From NCBI RefSeq assembly GCF_015182315.1, contig NZ_PRDL01000001.1, forward strand, positions 1,178,001 through 1,242,000: a stretch of 64,000 bases of DNA. Direction: 5' to 3'. Origin of the DNA: Cellvibrio polysaccharolyticus. Its GTDB lineage: Bacteria; Pseudomonadota; Gammaproteobacteria; Pseudomonadales; Cellvibrionaceae. Below are positions 9,536 through 17,799 of this stretch, one piece after another. The position numbers and the translations under genes were made by a program. The notes under the pieces were generated by a model. It searched no databases. It was not told the DNA's origin and was given only the letters and a program-made list of their open reading frames with translations. Position 1 is the first letter of the stretch. Each line of letters opens with the position of its first letter.

Positions 9536-9574
9536 TAACGGCGCACCACCGAATGTGATTTACTGGCGCCGTTA
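9536..9574 (+). other. Intergenic stem-loop before sbp
   Basis: A perfect 9-bp inverted repeat (9536-9544 with 9566-9574, 21-nt loop) has no T run, so it is not a classical terminator. It lies in the 147-bp gap between cysA and sbp and may mark an mRNA processing or stabilising site that raises binding-protein expression. Confidence 0.45.
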
Positions 9575-9600
9575 ACACCTCATTCATCATGGAGTTTTTT

Positions 9601-10620
9601 ATGAAATTAACGCGTTCAAAGCAGCTGGTACTTGCCGGCGCAGCGCTGCTGTTCAGTGTGACTGGCCAGGCGGCCTCCCAGGAAATTCTCAACACCTCTT
9701 ATGATGTTTCCCGCGAACTGTTTGCGGAAATCAATCCAAAATTCCAGGAGTTCTGGAAAAAAGAAAGCGGCAACGATGTGAATGTAAAACAATCACACGC
9801 CGGTTCTTCAACCCAGGCTCGCGCTATTCTGCAAGGTCTTAAAGCCGACGTCGTCACCTTTAACCAGGTTACCGACATTGATATCCTGGCTGAAAAAGGT
9901 AACTTTGTTGCCAAAGACTGGAACAAAAAATTCCCGAACAACGCCTCACCATTTTACTCCACCACTGCATTCCTGGTGCGTAAAGGCAACCCTAAAAATA
10001 TCAAAAACTGGGACGATCTGGCCCGTGCCGATGTGAAACTGGTTTTCCCTAACCCGAAAACTTCCGGTAATGCCCGCTACACTTACCTGGCATCCTGGAT
10101 TTATGCCAACAAGGAATTCGCTGGCGATCAGGACAAAATCAAGGATTTCGTTAGCAAGTTCCTCGGTAACGTTGTGGTATTTGATACCGGCGGCCGTGGC
10201 GCTACCACTTCATTCGTAGAGCGCCAGTTGGGCGACGTACTGCTGACCTTTGAATCTGAAGTGAATCTGATCCGTAAAGAATATGGTGCCGACAAATACG
10301 ACATCATTATTCCGCCAATCAGTATTCTTGCTGAATTCCCGGTAGCCGTGGTTGAGCGCGTCGCCAAATCCAAAGGTACTCTGGATGTTGCAACCGCATA
10401 CCTGAACTACCTCTACCAGCCGGAAGCCCAAAGAATACTTGCGAGTTCTTTCTACAGAGTGCATGATTCTGCGGTCAAAACAGAGTTTGCTGCACAATTT
10501 CCCGAGTTGGAACTGGTAGCAATTGAATCCATCTTCGGTAGCTGGGCACAAATCGACAAAGATCACTTTGCTAACGGTGCCATCCTCGATGACCTGCTGA
10601 AGAAAGCTCACAAGAACTAA
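9601..10620 (+). CDS. sbp: Periplasmic sulfate-binding protein
   Basis: This 339-residue periplasmic solute receptor captures sulfate and delivers it to CysTW. The start is set at ATG 9601 rather than the in-frame ATG at 9589, because GGAG (9591-9594) lies six bases before it and the signal peptide MKLTRSKQLVLAGAALLFSV begins there; cleavage is near QAA-SQE. Family landmarks are LNTSYDVSRELF, the sulfate-loop HAGSSTQARAI, VVTFNQVTDID and TSGNARYTYLASW, followed by DTGGRGATTSF. These match Sbp/CysP. Sbp versus CysP (sulfate versus thiosulfate preference) is not certain. Confidence 0.93.
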   Translation: MKLTRSKQLVLAGAALLFSVTGQAASQEILNTSYDVSRELFAEINPKFQEFWKKESGNDVNVKQSHAGSSTQARAILQGLKADVVTFNQVTDIDILAEKGNFVAKDWNKKFPNNASPFYSTTAFLVRKGNPKNIKNWDDLARADVKLVFPNPKTSGNARYTYLASWIYANKEFAGDQDKIKDFVSKFLGNVVVFDTGGRGATTSFVERQLGDVLLTFESEVNLIRKEYGADKYDIIIPPISILAEFPVAVVERVAKSKGTLDVATAYLNYLYQPEAQRILASSFYRVHDSAVKTEFAAQFPELELVAIESIFGSWAQIDKDHFANGAILDDLLKKAHKN

Positions 10621-10631
10621 TCGGACCGCAC

Positions 10632-11462
10632 GTGTTAAAAAAATCCTCCCGGGTGCTACCCGGCTTTACGCTCAGCCTGGGGCTGAGCGTATTCTATTTA
10701 AGCCTCATCGTTTTATTACCGGCCTCCACTCTGGTGTTGCAGGCGGCAGAAATGTCTTTGAAAGAATTCTTTCAGGTCGTTACTGATCCGCGTCTGATGG
10801 CCGCTTATAAAGTCACCTTTGCCGGCGCTGCCATTGCTTCCATCCTCAATGCCATTTTCGGATTGTTAATGGCGTGGATTCTGGTGCGCTACGAATTTCC
10901 CGGCCGCCGTTTAATCGACAGCCTGATGGACTTACCTTTCGCCTTGCCAACGGCGGTTGCCGGTTTAACGCTGGCAGCACTGTTTGCGCACAACGGTTGG
11001 GTAGGGCAGTGGTTTGACGTCGCCGGTATAAAAATTTCCTACACTTTTTACGGCATTATTCTGGCGATGGTTTTCACCAGTATTCCGTTTGTAGTGCGCG
11101 CGGTACAACCGGTGCTGGAAGACCTCAGTGAAGAATACGAAGAAGCAGCCGCTTCGCTCGGTGCCAACAAAGCGCAAATATTTTTCCGTATCGTACTACC
11201 GCATATCGGCCCGGCGCTGACCATTGGTACGGCACTATCTTTTGTTCGCTCACTCGGTGAATTCGGTGCAATTATCTTTATCGCCGGCAATATGCCTTAC
11301 GCCACCGAGGTGATCTCGCTGATGATCTTCACCTTGCTGGGTGAATACAATTTCCCGGCGGCCTCTGCTGTGGCGCTGGTTATTCTGTTCTTCTCGCTGG
11401 TGTTCCTGATGCTTATCCAGCTGGTACAGAGCTACTACGCCAAACGATACAAGTCTGTCTGA
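10632..11462 (+). CDS. cysT: Sulfate ABC transporter permease CysT (CysU)
   Basis: This 276-residue inner-membrane permease is one half of the sulfate channel. It starts at a GTG 11 bases after the sbp stop. About six transmembrane helices are visible, the first at residues 12-36. The permease ATPase-docking (EAA) loop reads EEYEEAAASLGANKAQIFFRI, about 95 residues from the end, and LSFVRSLGEFGAIIFIAGN is a family signature shared by CysT and CysW. CysW begins two bases after its stop, consistent with translational coupling and equal stoichiometry. Confidence 0.93.
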   Translation: MLKKSSRVLPGFTLSLGLSVFYLSLIVLLPASTLVLQAAEMSLKEFFQVVTDPRLMAAYKVTFAGAAIASILNAIFGLLMAWILVRYEFPGRRLIDSLMDLPFALPTAVAGLTLAALFAHNGWVGQWFDVAGIKISYTFYGIILAMVFTSIPFVVRAVQPVLEDLSEEYEEAAASLGANKAQIFFRIVLPHIGPALTIGTALSFVRSLGEFGAIIFIAGNMPYATEVISLMIFTLLGEYNFPAASAVALVILFFSLVFLMLIQLVQSYYAKRYKSV

Positions 11463-11464
11463 TT

Positions 11465-12313
11465 ATGCAAAAGTACAAACACAAAAAACCGGATGCCATC
11501 GGAAAACTGCTCATCGGAGTGGGGCTAACGCTCACCTTCTTTTTGTTGATACTGCCGTTGGTGCTGATTTTTTATTCGGCCTTCAAAGGTGGCTGGGCGC
11601 TGTTTACCGACAACCTGTTGCACCCGGACATGATCTCGGCCATCAAACTTACCTTGCTGGTGGCGTTGATCACCGTGCCGGTCAATTTGATCTACGGTAC
11701 GTTTCTCGCCTGGTGCGTTACCAAATTTGAATTCCGGGGCCGTAAATTATTAATTGCCTTAATCGACATTCCCTACGCTATTTCGCCGGTGGTGGCCGGT
11801 TTGTGTTATCTGCTGTTGTATGGCGTACAAGGTTGGCTGGGCAGCTGGCTGGACGGTTACGATGTGCAATTAATGTTCGCCTGGCCGGGTATTGTGCTGG
11901 TCACCATCTTTGTCACCAGCCCTTACGTGGCCCGCGAATTGATTCCGCTGATGCAATCCCAGGGCAGCACCGAAGAAGAAGCCGCCGTGTTACTGGGCGG
12001 TAACGGCTGGACGGTATTTCGCCGCGTTACGCTGCCCAATATTAAATGGGCACTGATCTACGGCACTGTACTCACCACCGCCAGAGCCATTGGTGAATTC
12101 GGTTCGGTGTCGGTCGTGTCCGGTTCCATTCGCGGCGAAACCAACACCTTGCCATTGCATGTACAACTGCTGCACCAGGACTACAACGCCATCGGCGCCT
12201 TTACCGCCGCCCTGCTGCTGGCCTCCATCGCGCTGTTAACCCTGGTATTGAAATCGCTCGTGGAATACAAACAAGCCCGCCGCGAAGCACAGGCGATACA
12301 AGACGCACACTGA
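11465..12313 (+). CDS. cysW: Sulfate ABC transporter permease CysW
   Basis: This 282-residue inner-membrane permease is the partner of CysT. Multiple transmembrane helices are visible; the first begins near residue 14. The EAA loop appears as EEEAAVLLGGNGWTVFRRVT and is followed by TTARAIGEFGSVSVVSG and the CysW-type segment RGETNTLPLHVQLLHQDYN. The start codon lies two bases after the cysT stop. A short basic tail ends the protein. The chorismate-mutase-like gene follows 35 bases later on the same strand. Confidence 0.93.
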   Translation: MQKYKHKKPDAIGKLLIGVGLTLTFFLLILPLVLIFYSAFKGGWALFTDNLLHPDMISAIKLTLLVALITVPVNLIYGTFLAWCVTKFEFRGRKLLIALIDIPYAISPVVAGLCYLLLYGVQGWLGSWLDGYDVQLMFAWPGIVLVTIFVTSPYVARELIPLMQSQGSTEEEAAVLLGGNGWTVFRRVTLPNIKWALIYGTVLTTARAIGEFGSVSVVSGSIRGETNTLPLHVQLLHQDYNAIGAFTAALLLASIALLTLVLKSLVEYKQARREAQAIQDAH

Positions 12314-12348
12314 CCGCTGGCCTTCGTTAATTGCAGCAGGGGATTGAT

Positions 12349-12648
12349 ATGAACAGAAAAACAGTCGATTCGCTGGACGCTGTGCGTACAGAAATCAACC
12401 GCATCGACCAGCAGCTTGTCGCCTTGCTGGGCGAGCGCGGCCACTATGTAAAACAAGCCGCCGCCTTCAAAAAAACCACCGATGACGTCCGCGCGCCCAA
12501 ACGCGTAGAAGAAGTCATCGCCCGCGTAAAAACCCTCGCCGAAACCCACGCCGCCAACCCCGCCGTTGTAGAAGCTGTTTATCGCGCGATGATTGATGCT
12601 TTTATTAATGCGGAATTGGAAGAGCATGCGGCGTTGCAGTCAAGCTGA
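12349..12648 (+). CDS. AroQ-fold chorismate mutase-like protein
   Basis: This is a 99-residue all-helical protein of the AroQ class. The AroQ family includes chorismate mutase (chorismate to prephenate) and PchB-like isochorismate pyruvate lyase. The start is ATG 12349, not the upstream TTG, because AGGGG lies about seven bases before it. Visible family features are LDAVRTEINRIDQQLVALLG with the catalytic N-terminal Arg, a YVKQAAAFKK segment with the conserved Lys, VRAPKRVEEVIARV, and a C-terminal helix MIDAFINAELEEH. It directly follows cysW. Why an aromatic-pathway fold sits in a sulfate operon is unclear. It may be a catalytically repurposed or moonlighting copy. Confidence 0.82.
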   Translation: MNRKTVDSLDAVRTEINRIDQQLVALLGERGHYVKQAAAFKKTTDDVRAPKRVEEVIARVKTLAETHAANPAVVEAVYRAMIDAFINAELEEHAALQSS

Positions 12649-12843
12649 GTCTTCGCGATTTATATGATGGTGCTGTGGTTTTTAAAATTTTCCAAATTAT
12701 ATGTCGATACGATATGGGCTTTTCGGACTCTAATCAAATACCTGTTTAATTCCATGAAAATCCTTGCTGCAGAAAGGTTGGAATAGCTGGCAAAGAAATA
12801 AATATTTTCAGCAGCAAGGATAAACAGTTAGTGGGTAGCGCAG
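12649..12843. other. Gap between the sulfate cluster and the Rhs region, with inverted repeat
   Basis: No gene is seen. CCTTGCTGC (12762-12770) and GCAGCAAGG (12811-12819) form a perfect 9-bp inverted repeat around 40 AT-rich bases. It marks the border where base composition drops into the accessory region and could be a terminator remnant. Confidence 0.35.
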
Positions 12844-13260
12844 CTAGCACTTTTTGTTAGACATAAAATTTTTAATGTTATCGTTAAATAGCATATATAA
12901 GATGATTCCATCTAGCATATTCATTGTTGTATAAATCAGTATTTCTGCATGTGTTAAAAGCATCATTCCTATCTGAAGGTTGCCAATGATTGATGCTATG
13001 ACAATAGCTGCATAACAAAATTTTGCATATGTATGTTTAAAAAACACAAAAATAGTTGCAATTAATTTCGTAACTATAAAGATGTAGTAGAGCTCATTTG
13101 GGAGGTCTATTACAGGACTTATCGGCCAGTTAAATAAATAATGCAAAACATGTTCTTCATAGAGATATTCGTAAAGATAAGGAAAAAAGAAATACAAAAA
13201 ATACAATAAAAATGATGTGCAGACAAAAAGTCTAAGCAATCTAAAGTCCAAATTGGTCAT
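12844..13260 (-). CDS. Small polytopic membrane protein downstream of an Rhs C-terminus (possible immunity protein)
   Basis: This 138-residue hydrophobic protein is of no recognised family. Four or five transmembrane segments are evident: residues 9-27, about 55-75, 80-100, 105-125. The polar ends are Lys/Asn-rich and the composition is strongly AT-biased compared with neighbouring core genes. An excellent ribosome-binding site (AAGGAGG) sits five bases before the ATG and lies in the short gap after the Rhs C-terminal fragment (10 bases between stop and start). That arrangement is typical of toxin-immunity coupling. The immunity role is inferred from position only. Confidence 0.6.
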   Translation of the reverse strand: MTNLDFRLLRLFVCTSFLLYFLYFFFPYLYEYLYEEHVLHYLFNWPISPVIDLPNELYYIFIVTKLIATIFVFFKHTYAKFCYAAIVIASIIGNLQIGMMLLTHAEILIYTTMNMLDGIILYMLFNDNIKNFMSNKKC

Positions 13261-13270
13261 TGAGCCTCCT

Positions 13271-13800
13271 TTAGCTTCCTGCAGGGCAGTATTGAGTTTT
13301 TTCTTCTATTGATTCAAGCAAACAAGCCAGTGGGTTTAGCTCACATCTAATCTTTTCTTTTATGTGGTCTTCAAAAATTGCATCATATAAATCCATAAGC
13401 TGGCGCAAAAACTCCTGTTCTCTACTCCCTGTCATTCCAGAGTAACCAACTGGATCTAACTTTCTAATGGGAAAAGGAGGCTGCTGCAAGTTAGGTCTGT
13501 GACTTCCATCTCCTAAAGGAATTCCCGGAGGAACATATCTGCCTGATGGCATAGTATATCCATTACTGATAACCTGCCCATATGTCCCTCCTGCGCCGCC
13601 ATGAGTTCCACCGGAGCCATAGCCGCCACGACTGGGTGGTCGTACTTGTAATCCATCAAGATCAATAAAACGCACCGGGTTTCCAAGCACATATCCATAA
13701 AAGTTCGTATCTCCACCTGCAAATCCTATCGGGTCTCTTACCGTCCATCTTCCAGTCTGATGTCCCTGGCTTGCGTCAGGCTGTAGATGATATGCCCGGC
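13271..13800 (-). pseudogene. Rhs core terminus with variable C-terminal tip (fragment)
   Basis: Read on the minus strand, the frame carries the end of an Rhs/YD-repeat core: QTGRWTVRDPIGFAGGD, then FYGYVLGNPVRFIDLDGL. This is the conserved boundary after which Rhs proteins place their toxic tip. About 120 variable residues follow, Gly/Pro-rich at first (SRGGYGSGGTHGG), then an amphipathic acidic part ending EEKTQYCPAGS. No nuclease or deaminase motif was recognised. No start codon precedes the core motif, and the frame gives way to a different one near 13790, so this is a C-terminal remnant of a much larger gene. An ATG-initiated protein of 139 residues (13690 to 13271) could still be made. 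Confidence 0.75.
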
Positions 13801-14545
13801 GCCCCGGCCCGATTTATCAATGGTATAGCCAACCTCTTTCGGTGTGGGTAACCGCCAGCCGGTGTTGCGCGGTTCCGCCTGGTCGCGGCAATAGTTGATG
13901 GCTTGTTGTTTATCGGCAGTGCGGAACGGGGTCTGGAGATATTGCCACTCCAGACCCGTGACGCGATCGACCAGCAGGTTTTCAGCGCTGAGGAAATAGT
14001 CGATGTGTTTACCGCCCGCCTGGTAGTAACCGTCGTCACCATCGCTATGGCTGAAGGTCTGCCCGGTTTTGAGGATCAGGGAGGGTGTGACTACATCGAG
14101 GACAGTGCCGCTGCCCAAATAGACGGTGCCCTTGGGATCGAACTCATGCACCGACGAAAGTGACCAGCCCTCGGCAAGCTGGCGCTCATAGGTGTTTTTG
14201 ACGGTAATGCCGCGCTGCTGCCAGGCGATGAAGTTTTCCCTGCCCGGCACCTGGGTGACGATATCGCTCAGGGTGGCCCAAGCCACCGGGAAACTGGCGA
14301 GGGGCTGGGGCGCTTAGGTAGACGGTGCGATATTCAAAACCGATGCTGACGCGGCCACTGACCAGCCCTTGCGCCCGGGTGCCGTCCCAGAGGAATTCGG
14401 CTTCCACATTGGGGGCGGGATCGAACGCTTGTTCGAACACCCGGCCAGCAATTTCCAGGCGCGCGATCATTTTTTCCAGCGACGAGATAATGTCATTGCC
14501 GCAGGCGGCAACCCGCAGTTTGTGGGGGTAGCCCGCGTTGCAAAA
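13738..14545 (-). pseudogene. Frameshifted Rhs-associated fragment with Lcl (DUF1566) domain
   Basis: Two overlapping minus-strand frames together make one decayed protein. The upstream frame (to about 14300) reads ARLEIAGRVFEQAF, then FLWDGTRAQG and VSIGFEYRTVYLSA, an Rhs N-terminal-type beta segment. After a one-base shift in a C-rich stretch near 14305, the next frame continues VAWATLSDIVTQVPGRENF and EFDPKGTVYLGSGTVLD, again Rhs-like. It then moves into TGLEWQ, YCRDQAEPRNTGWRLPTP, a typical Lcl C-terminal/DUF1566 domain. The YD-repeat body of about a thousand residues is absent, so an internal deletion as well as the frameshift has occurred. It is not expected to be functional. Confidence 0.7.
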
Positions 14546-14808
14546 TGGAAAGAATAATTTTCATAATCAAGTAATCTCTGTAAATAATTATCCTTACAAG
14601 CATAAAGATTGAAAAAATCCCGCTAAAAAAATTGAATACAGGAGATTTATATCCATTCCCACAGCTTGTTCTGCCTATCATAGGCACGTTATTTAATTAA
14701 ATCATCTAAAATAATTTCACATGTCTCTTCGAGTAACAAAAAAAGCTCGGGTCAAATCCTGGATCTCCACTAACTTGCTGATCTTCAGTGCCGGCATTTC
14801 ATAAGCAT
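14546..14808. other. Non-coding AT-rich gap in the decayed Rhs region
   Basis: No supported gene. The minus strand carries a short frame with SGDPGFDPSFF, which may be another remnant of an Rhs-type tip, but it has no start and no conserved extent. Confidence 0.3.
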
Positions 14809-15186
14809 TTATTCTTGTATTAAATATGAACGCCAAAACTGAGCCTCCTGCAAATCATATTTTTCCGATTTTTGATTCTCCAGATGATATAGAATAATAT
14901 TTAAAACTTCGCGTTGACGACTGGATATGATTTTTTTGTAATAAATAATTGCTTTATTTCTATCACGATGCAAAAAATCACCGACCGCATAAATTTCAGC
15001 CAGAAGAGACCGAGCTTCTTGAGAACCCCATTTATTAGCTTTTTTAAGCATCATAACCGCTGTGTCGATATTGCCAAGCTTTAGCTCAACGACTGCATCA
15101 TCGTATAGTATTCGGATTTTTATCATGTAAAACACAGAAATTAAAACAACCAAAAGTAAAATAGAAATTACAAATAGCTTCTTCAC
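14809..15186 (-). CDS. Membrane-anchored Sel1/TPR-like small protein, candidate immunity protein
   Basis: This 125-residue protein starts at a GTG (15184-15186), with a purine-rich AGAGAT about eight bases upstream. One N-terminal transmembrane helix (residues 4-25) anchors a helical remainder: LGNIDTAVMMLKKANKWGSQEARSLLAE followed by RNKAIIYYKKI, which resembles degenerate Sel1/TPR helical pairs. It lies 19 bases after the stop of the Tlde1-like fragment, in the position of an immunity gene. Periplasmic or membrane-anchored immunity proteins are the rule for peptidoglycan-acting effectors. No family could be named with confidence. Confidence 0.55.
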   Translation of the reverse strand: MKKLFVISILLLVVLISVFYMIKIRILYDDAVVELKLGNIDTAVMMLKKANKWGSQEARSLLAEIYAVGDFLHRDRNKAIIYYKKIISSRQREVLNIILYHLENQKSEKYDLQEAQFWRSYLIQE

Positions 15187-15205
15187 GACGTCATATCTCT
15201 ATTAT

Positions 15206-15405
15206 TTAAGGAATAACCGTTAATATATTACTCTCTGATTCTCGACTCAAAAAATCAACCATAGCATCAAACTGCTCTTGATATTGAGGATCCACAGTTA
15301 TACATCCATGCGAAACAGTACCGACATGAAGGTTGGCACCAGCCCTCTTTGATCCCAAATAATAAGCAAGCGCTGACATGCTGTTCCAATTTGTATCTTG
15401 AAGAG
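15206..15405 (-). pseudogene. C-terminal fragment of a Tlde1/L,D-transpeptidase-like effector, cut by IS
   Basis: About 65 residues remain on the minus strand before the IS left end. They include YYLGSKRAGANLHVGTVSHGCITVD in sequence order, where the HxxxxSHGCI pattern gives the His and nucleophilic Cys of L,D-transpeptidase-fold enzymes such as Tlde1-type effectors. The tail is acidic and ends ESNILTVIP. There is no start codon, because the upstream part is replaced by the IS element. As Tlde1 domains occur as C-terminal tips of secreted effectors, this is likely the toxic end of a larger lost protein. Confidence 0.65.
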
Positions 15406-15452
15406 TGACCTTTCCCCAATCTTAGTACCACTTCAAGGATGAGATTTTCATG

Positions 15453-16270
15453 TTAAGCCGCCTGTTGAGCAAAAGCTATTGGCGGTAAATAATTTAATGA
15501 GCTATGCGGGCTTTCGTGATTGTAGTGATGTCGCCATAAATCAATTTCATATCGCGCCTCTTCGATTGTTCTGAACCAATGCAGATTTAAACATTCATTG
15601 CGGAACTTCCCGTTAACACTTTCAACGAATGCATTTTGTGTTGGCTTGCCTGGTTGAATAAACGCCAGTGCCACCCGCGATTCCTGACTCCAGAAGAAAA
15701 TTGTCTTACTGGTAAACTCCGTGCCGTTGTCACACACAATCCGGTGCGGAGCACCTCGTTGTTCAATTAATTGATCCAGAAAGCGCGCCACCTGGTTGCC
15801 ACTAATTGAAAACATTACTAGCTGCCCAATCATTTCACGGGAAAAGTCATCAATCACATTCAGCACACGGAAGCGGCGACCATTGGATAACTGGTCATAT
15901 ACAAAATCCATCGACCAACGGTCGTTCATTCGTGTTAACACGCTCATTGGCTGCGGGGACGCTGAATACGTTTCCGTTTTTTAGTGCGCACCTGTAAGCC
16001 TTCACTGCGATACAGACGGTACGTGCGCTTTTTGTTTATCACCAGACCATCGCGCCTTAATATCCCATGCAGCATCAGATAACCGTATTTAGGATATTGA
16101 ACCGCCAACTGTTTTATATGCTGGCGCAGCTCAACATCATTTGTCTCGCTCGGCGTATAACGATGCGAGCTTCGGCTGAGGCCGATAAGCCTACAGGCTG
16201 TACGCTCACTCAATCGATGCTGGCTCATGAGGTGGCCTACCATTTGGCGCTTGCCTGTAGGCTTCACCAC
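15453..16270 (-). pseudogene. IS3 transposase OrfB, split by a frameshift near 15945
   Basis: The DDE integrase-type transposase is interrupted. The N-terminal frame (16270 to 15944) holds SEQUENCE features HRLSERTACRLIGLSRSS and KYGYLMLHGILRRDG and stops at QRPRSQ. The second frame (15947 to 15453) resumes at MNDRWSMDFVYDQLSNGRRF. It carries the first Asp (WSMDFV), the second Asp (IVCDNGTEF) and the Glu region (NAFVESVNGKFRNECLN) of the catalytic triad, ending near HSSLNYLPPIAF. One missing C in the AGCCAATGAGC stretch explains the break. The product would be truncated unless ribosomes restart at the overlapping ATGA. Confidence 0.85.
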
Positions 16271-16527
16271 TTTTTTGAAATGACATCCTTGAGTGCCTCA
16301 ACCTCCAGCAGCTTTTCAGCCAGAATACGTTTAAGTTTATTGTTCTCAATCTCCAGCTCTTTCATGCGCTTGGCTTCGTTAACTTCCATACCAGCATACT
16401 TGCTGCGCCAGTTGTAGAGCGTGCCGACAGATATGCCAAGGCGACGACAAATATCGTCAACTTTGACGCCCGTCTCATGATCTTTAATGGCTTTGATGAT
16501 TTGTTCTTCGGTGTAACGCTTTTTCAT
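16264..16527 (-). CDS. IS3 OrfA, helix-turn-helix transposase subunit
   Basis: This 87-residue protein of the IS3 OrfA type has an N-terminal helix-turn-helix (KRYTEEQIIKAIKDHE, then VDDICRRLGISVGTLYNWRS) that recognises the element ends. A leucine-zipper-like coiled coil follows (MKELEIENNKLKRILAEKLL) for multimerisation with OrfB. The ATG lies within the inner part of the right terminal region of the element. Its 3' end overlaps the start of orfB by seven bases, the place where IS3 elements use programmed -1 frameshifting to make the OrfAB fusion. Confidence 0.88.
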   Translation of the reverse strand: MKKRYTEEQIIKAIKDHETGVKVDDICRRLGISVGTLYNWRSKYAGMEVNEAKRMKELEIENNKLKRILAEKLLEVEALKDVISKKW

Positions 16528-16601
16528 AATGAGATCTCCTTGGGATTAGGATAATTGGAAATCTCATCGTCGTCATGGCTTAGGTTTTGGGGGATAGGTC
16601 A

Positions 16602-17397
16602 AATATGTCTCATCGTTGATCAAATTTTCCAGCTCAAATCTAGTGGGGACCGCTGAATTTAAACTTACAGGGCTGACTAGAGTTGAGCTGGCGGACTCAA
16701 TATTGTTATCGTCAATTGGTGTTGTGGAGTAATAAACCAGGTAGTGCTCAACATGCGAGAGGGGGCTCCAGCTTATCATTACACTGCGATCACGTGCGAC
16801 AGCTACGAAATCCCGAGGTGCCAATGTTTTCAAACCAAAACTGAAATTTATCGTGCACTCCCCGGTGATTGGGCTTGTAAAGTATGTGCTTCCAATCATA
16901 TCACCGCTATTGCAGCCAGTAGCGCTAACCAATCTATAGCCCTCGTCCGATATTATCTCGAAGCTGGCGCGGGAGCCGTGACTTACCGATTGCATTGAAG
17001 GGATCACGCTGCCGCCACGCAAGCCTGTCGTTAAGACGCGGTGATTTTGATGTGCGCTTGAAGAGCTATTTTGGTCAGAAAGGATCGGAGTTAAATTTAA
17101 AGAAGAGCTGGAAGGAAGCAAGCTGCTGGCAAAAGAGCTCGGGCTGGGAGAAGAGGGCGAATAGCCAGGAGAGGGACTTAAATTGGAGGCAAAGAAATAA
17201 AGCCAGTTAATAGGCCCGTCAGTGTCTGTCCTGCTAAAATTCAGAGCACTGCTCTCGTCCGTGATAGCTTCTGTGTACATGTTAGTCATGCTCACATAGT
17301 TTTCCACGTTCACTCTGTGTTCAGCATGAGCTACAATAGAAAAACATGCCAAGCAACCAATCGAAACCAGAAATGTGGCAATAATTAGTCTACACAT
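16602..17397 (-). pseudogene. Secreted beta-repeat/fibronectin III protein, 3' end truncated by IS
   Basis: Read on the minus strand from ATG 17397 (AAAGGAC upstream), the product begins with a signal peptide (about 25 residues ending AHA). A long Ser/Pro-rich linker follows (residues about 75-110, many SSS and SPS), then a bacterial beta-repeat module (GGSVIPSMQSVSHGSRASFE with EGYRLVSATGC). A fibronectin type III-like module ends the visible part: PRDFVAVARDRSVMISWSPL, ending RFELENLINDETY. The protein breaks off within that module at the IS right end and reads a few residues into the IS. Such modules form the N-terminus of large secreted Rhs-like proteins, so this may be the other end of the gene whose Tlde1-like tip lies beyond the IS. 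Confidence 0.7.
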
Positions 17398-17799
17398 TAT
17401 ATAAGTCCTTTATAAAAACACTGTCCTTAGTAGTTTTTGCAAAACTCAACTTTTAGCAGGCCACTACATTTTCAATTTTAACTCAGGTGTAATAACAAAG
17501 ATGAGCAGAGTGCCGACCATGCCAAGAATATAGAAATTTTTAAACTCATGCAATTTCTATCTATAAGCACAGGTTTTTTTATAGTATGAATCACTTTTTC
17601 TGTGGGCAGAATTTTCCGGCATTTCTGTCTTTGTAGTTGGGCGGATTTATTTCGTTGATTATGAGCATGAAAAAACGCGCTGAATTAATATCTGGCAGCA
17701 AGCACACTTTTAGAAAGTTATGATATATGAAGAATATCGTGTACAAAATTTTTATTTAATACTCATTAATACTCATTAATACTCAGTATGACTATGCCC
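17398..17799. other. Gap with three tandem 10-bp repeats
   Basis: No gene is seen in this AT-rich 400-bp stretch. Near its right end TTAATACTCA occurs three times in perfect tandem (17756-17785), just after the stop codon side of the YeeE-type gene. Confidence 0.6.
17756..17785 (+). repeat. Three tandem copies of a 10-bp unit
   Basis: Three exact copies of TTAATACTCA lie head to tail, 15 bp downstream of the stop of the minus-strand transporter gene. Function unknown; it may be a polymorphic short tandem repeat. Confidence 0.75.

Larger units (their letters stand above)
15406..16601 (-). mobile_element. IS3-family insertion sequence, 1196 bp
   Basis: The element is bounded by imperfect terminal inverted repeats. 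The left end begins TGACCTTTCCCC at 15406 and the right end, read inward on the minus strand from 16601, begins TGACCTATCCCCC. A second matching block GATGAGATTT occurs inside both ends (15438-15447 and 16559-16568). It carries orfA and orfB on the minus strand in the overlapping arrangement of IS3 elements. No 3-4 bp target duplication is visible (GAG on the left, AAT on the right), suggesting that one flank was lost by deletion or recombination. orfB is frameshifted, so the copy is probably not autonomous. Confidence 0.85.

Noticed and set aside
15438..16568. IS ends at the inner GATGAGATTT inverted repeat
   Set aside because: A longer and better aligned pair of ends (TGACCTTTCCCC / TGACCTATCCCCC) lies outside it and includes it, so the element is taken as 15406-16601.
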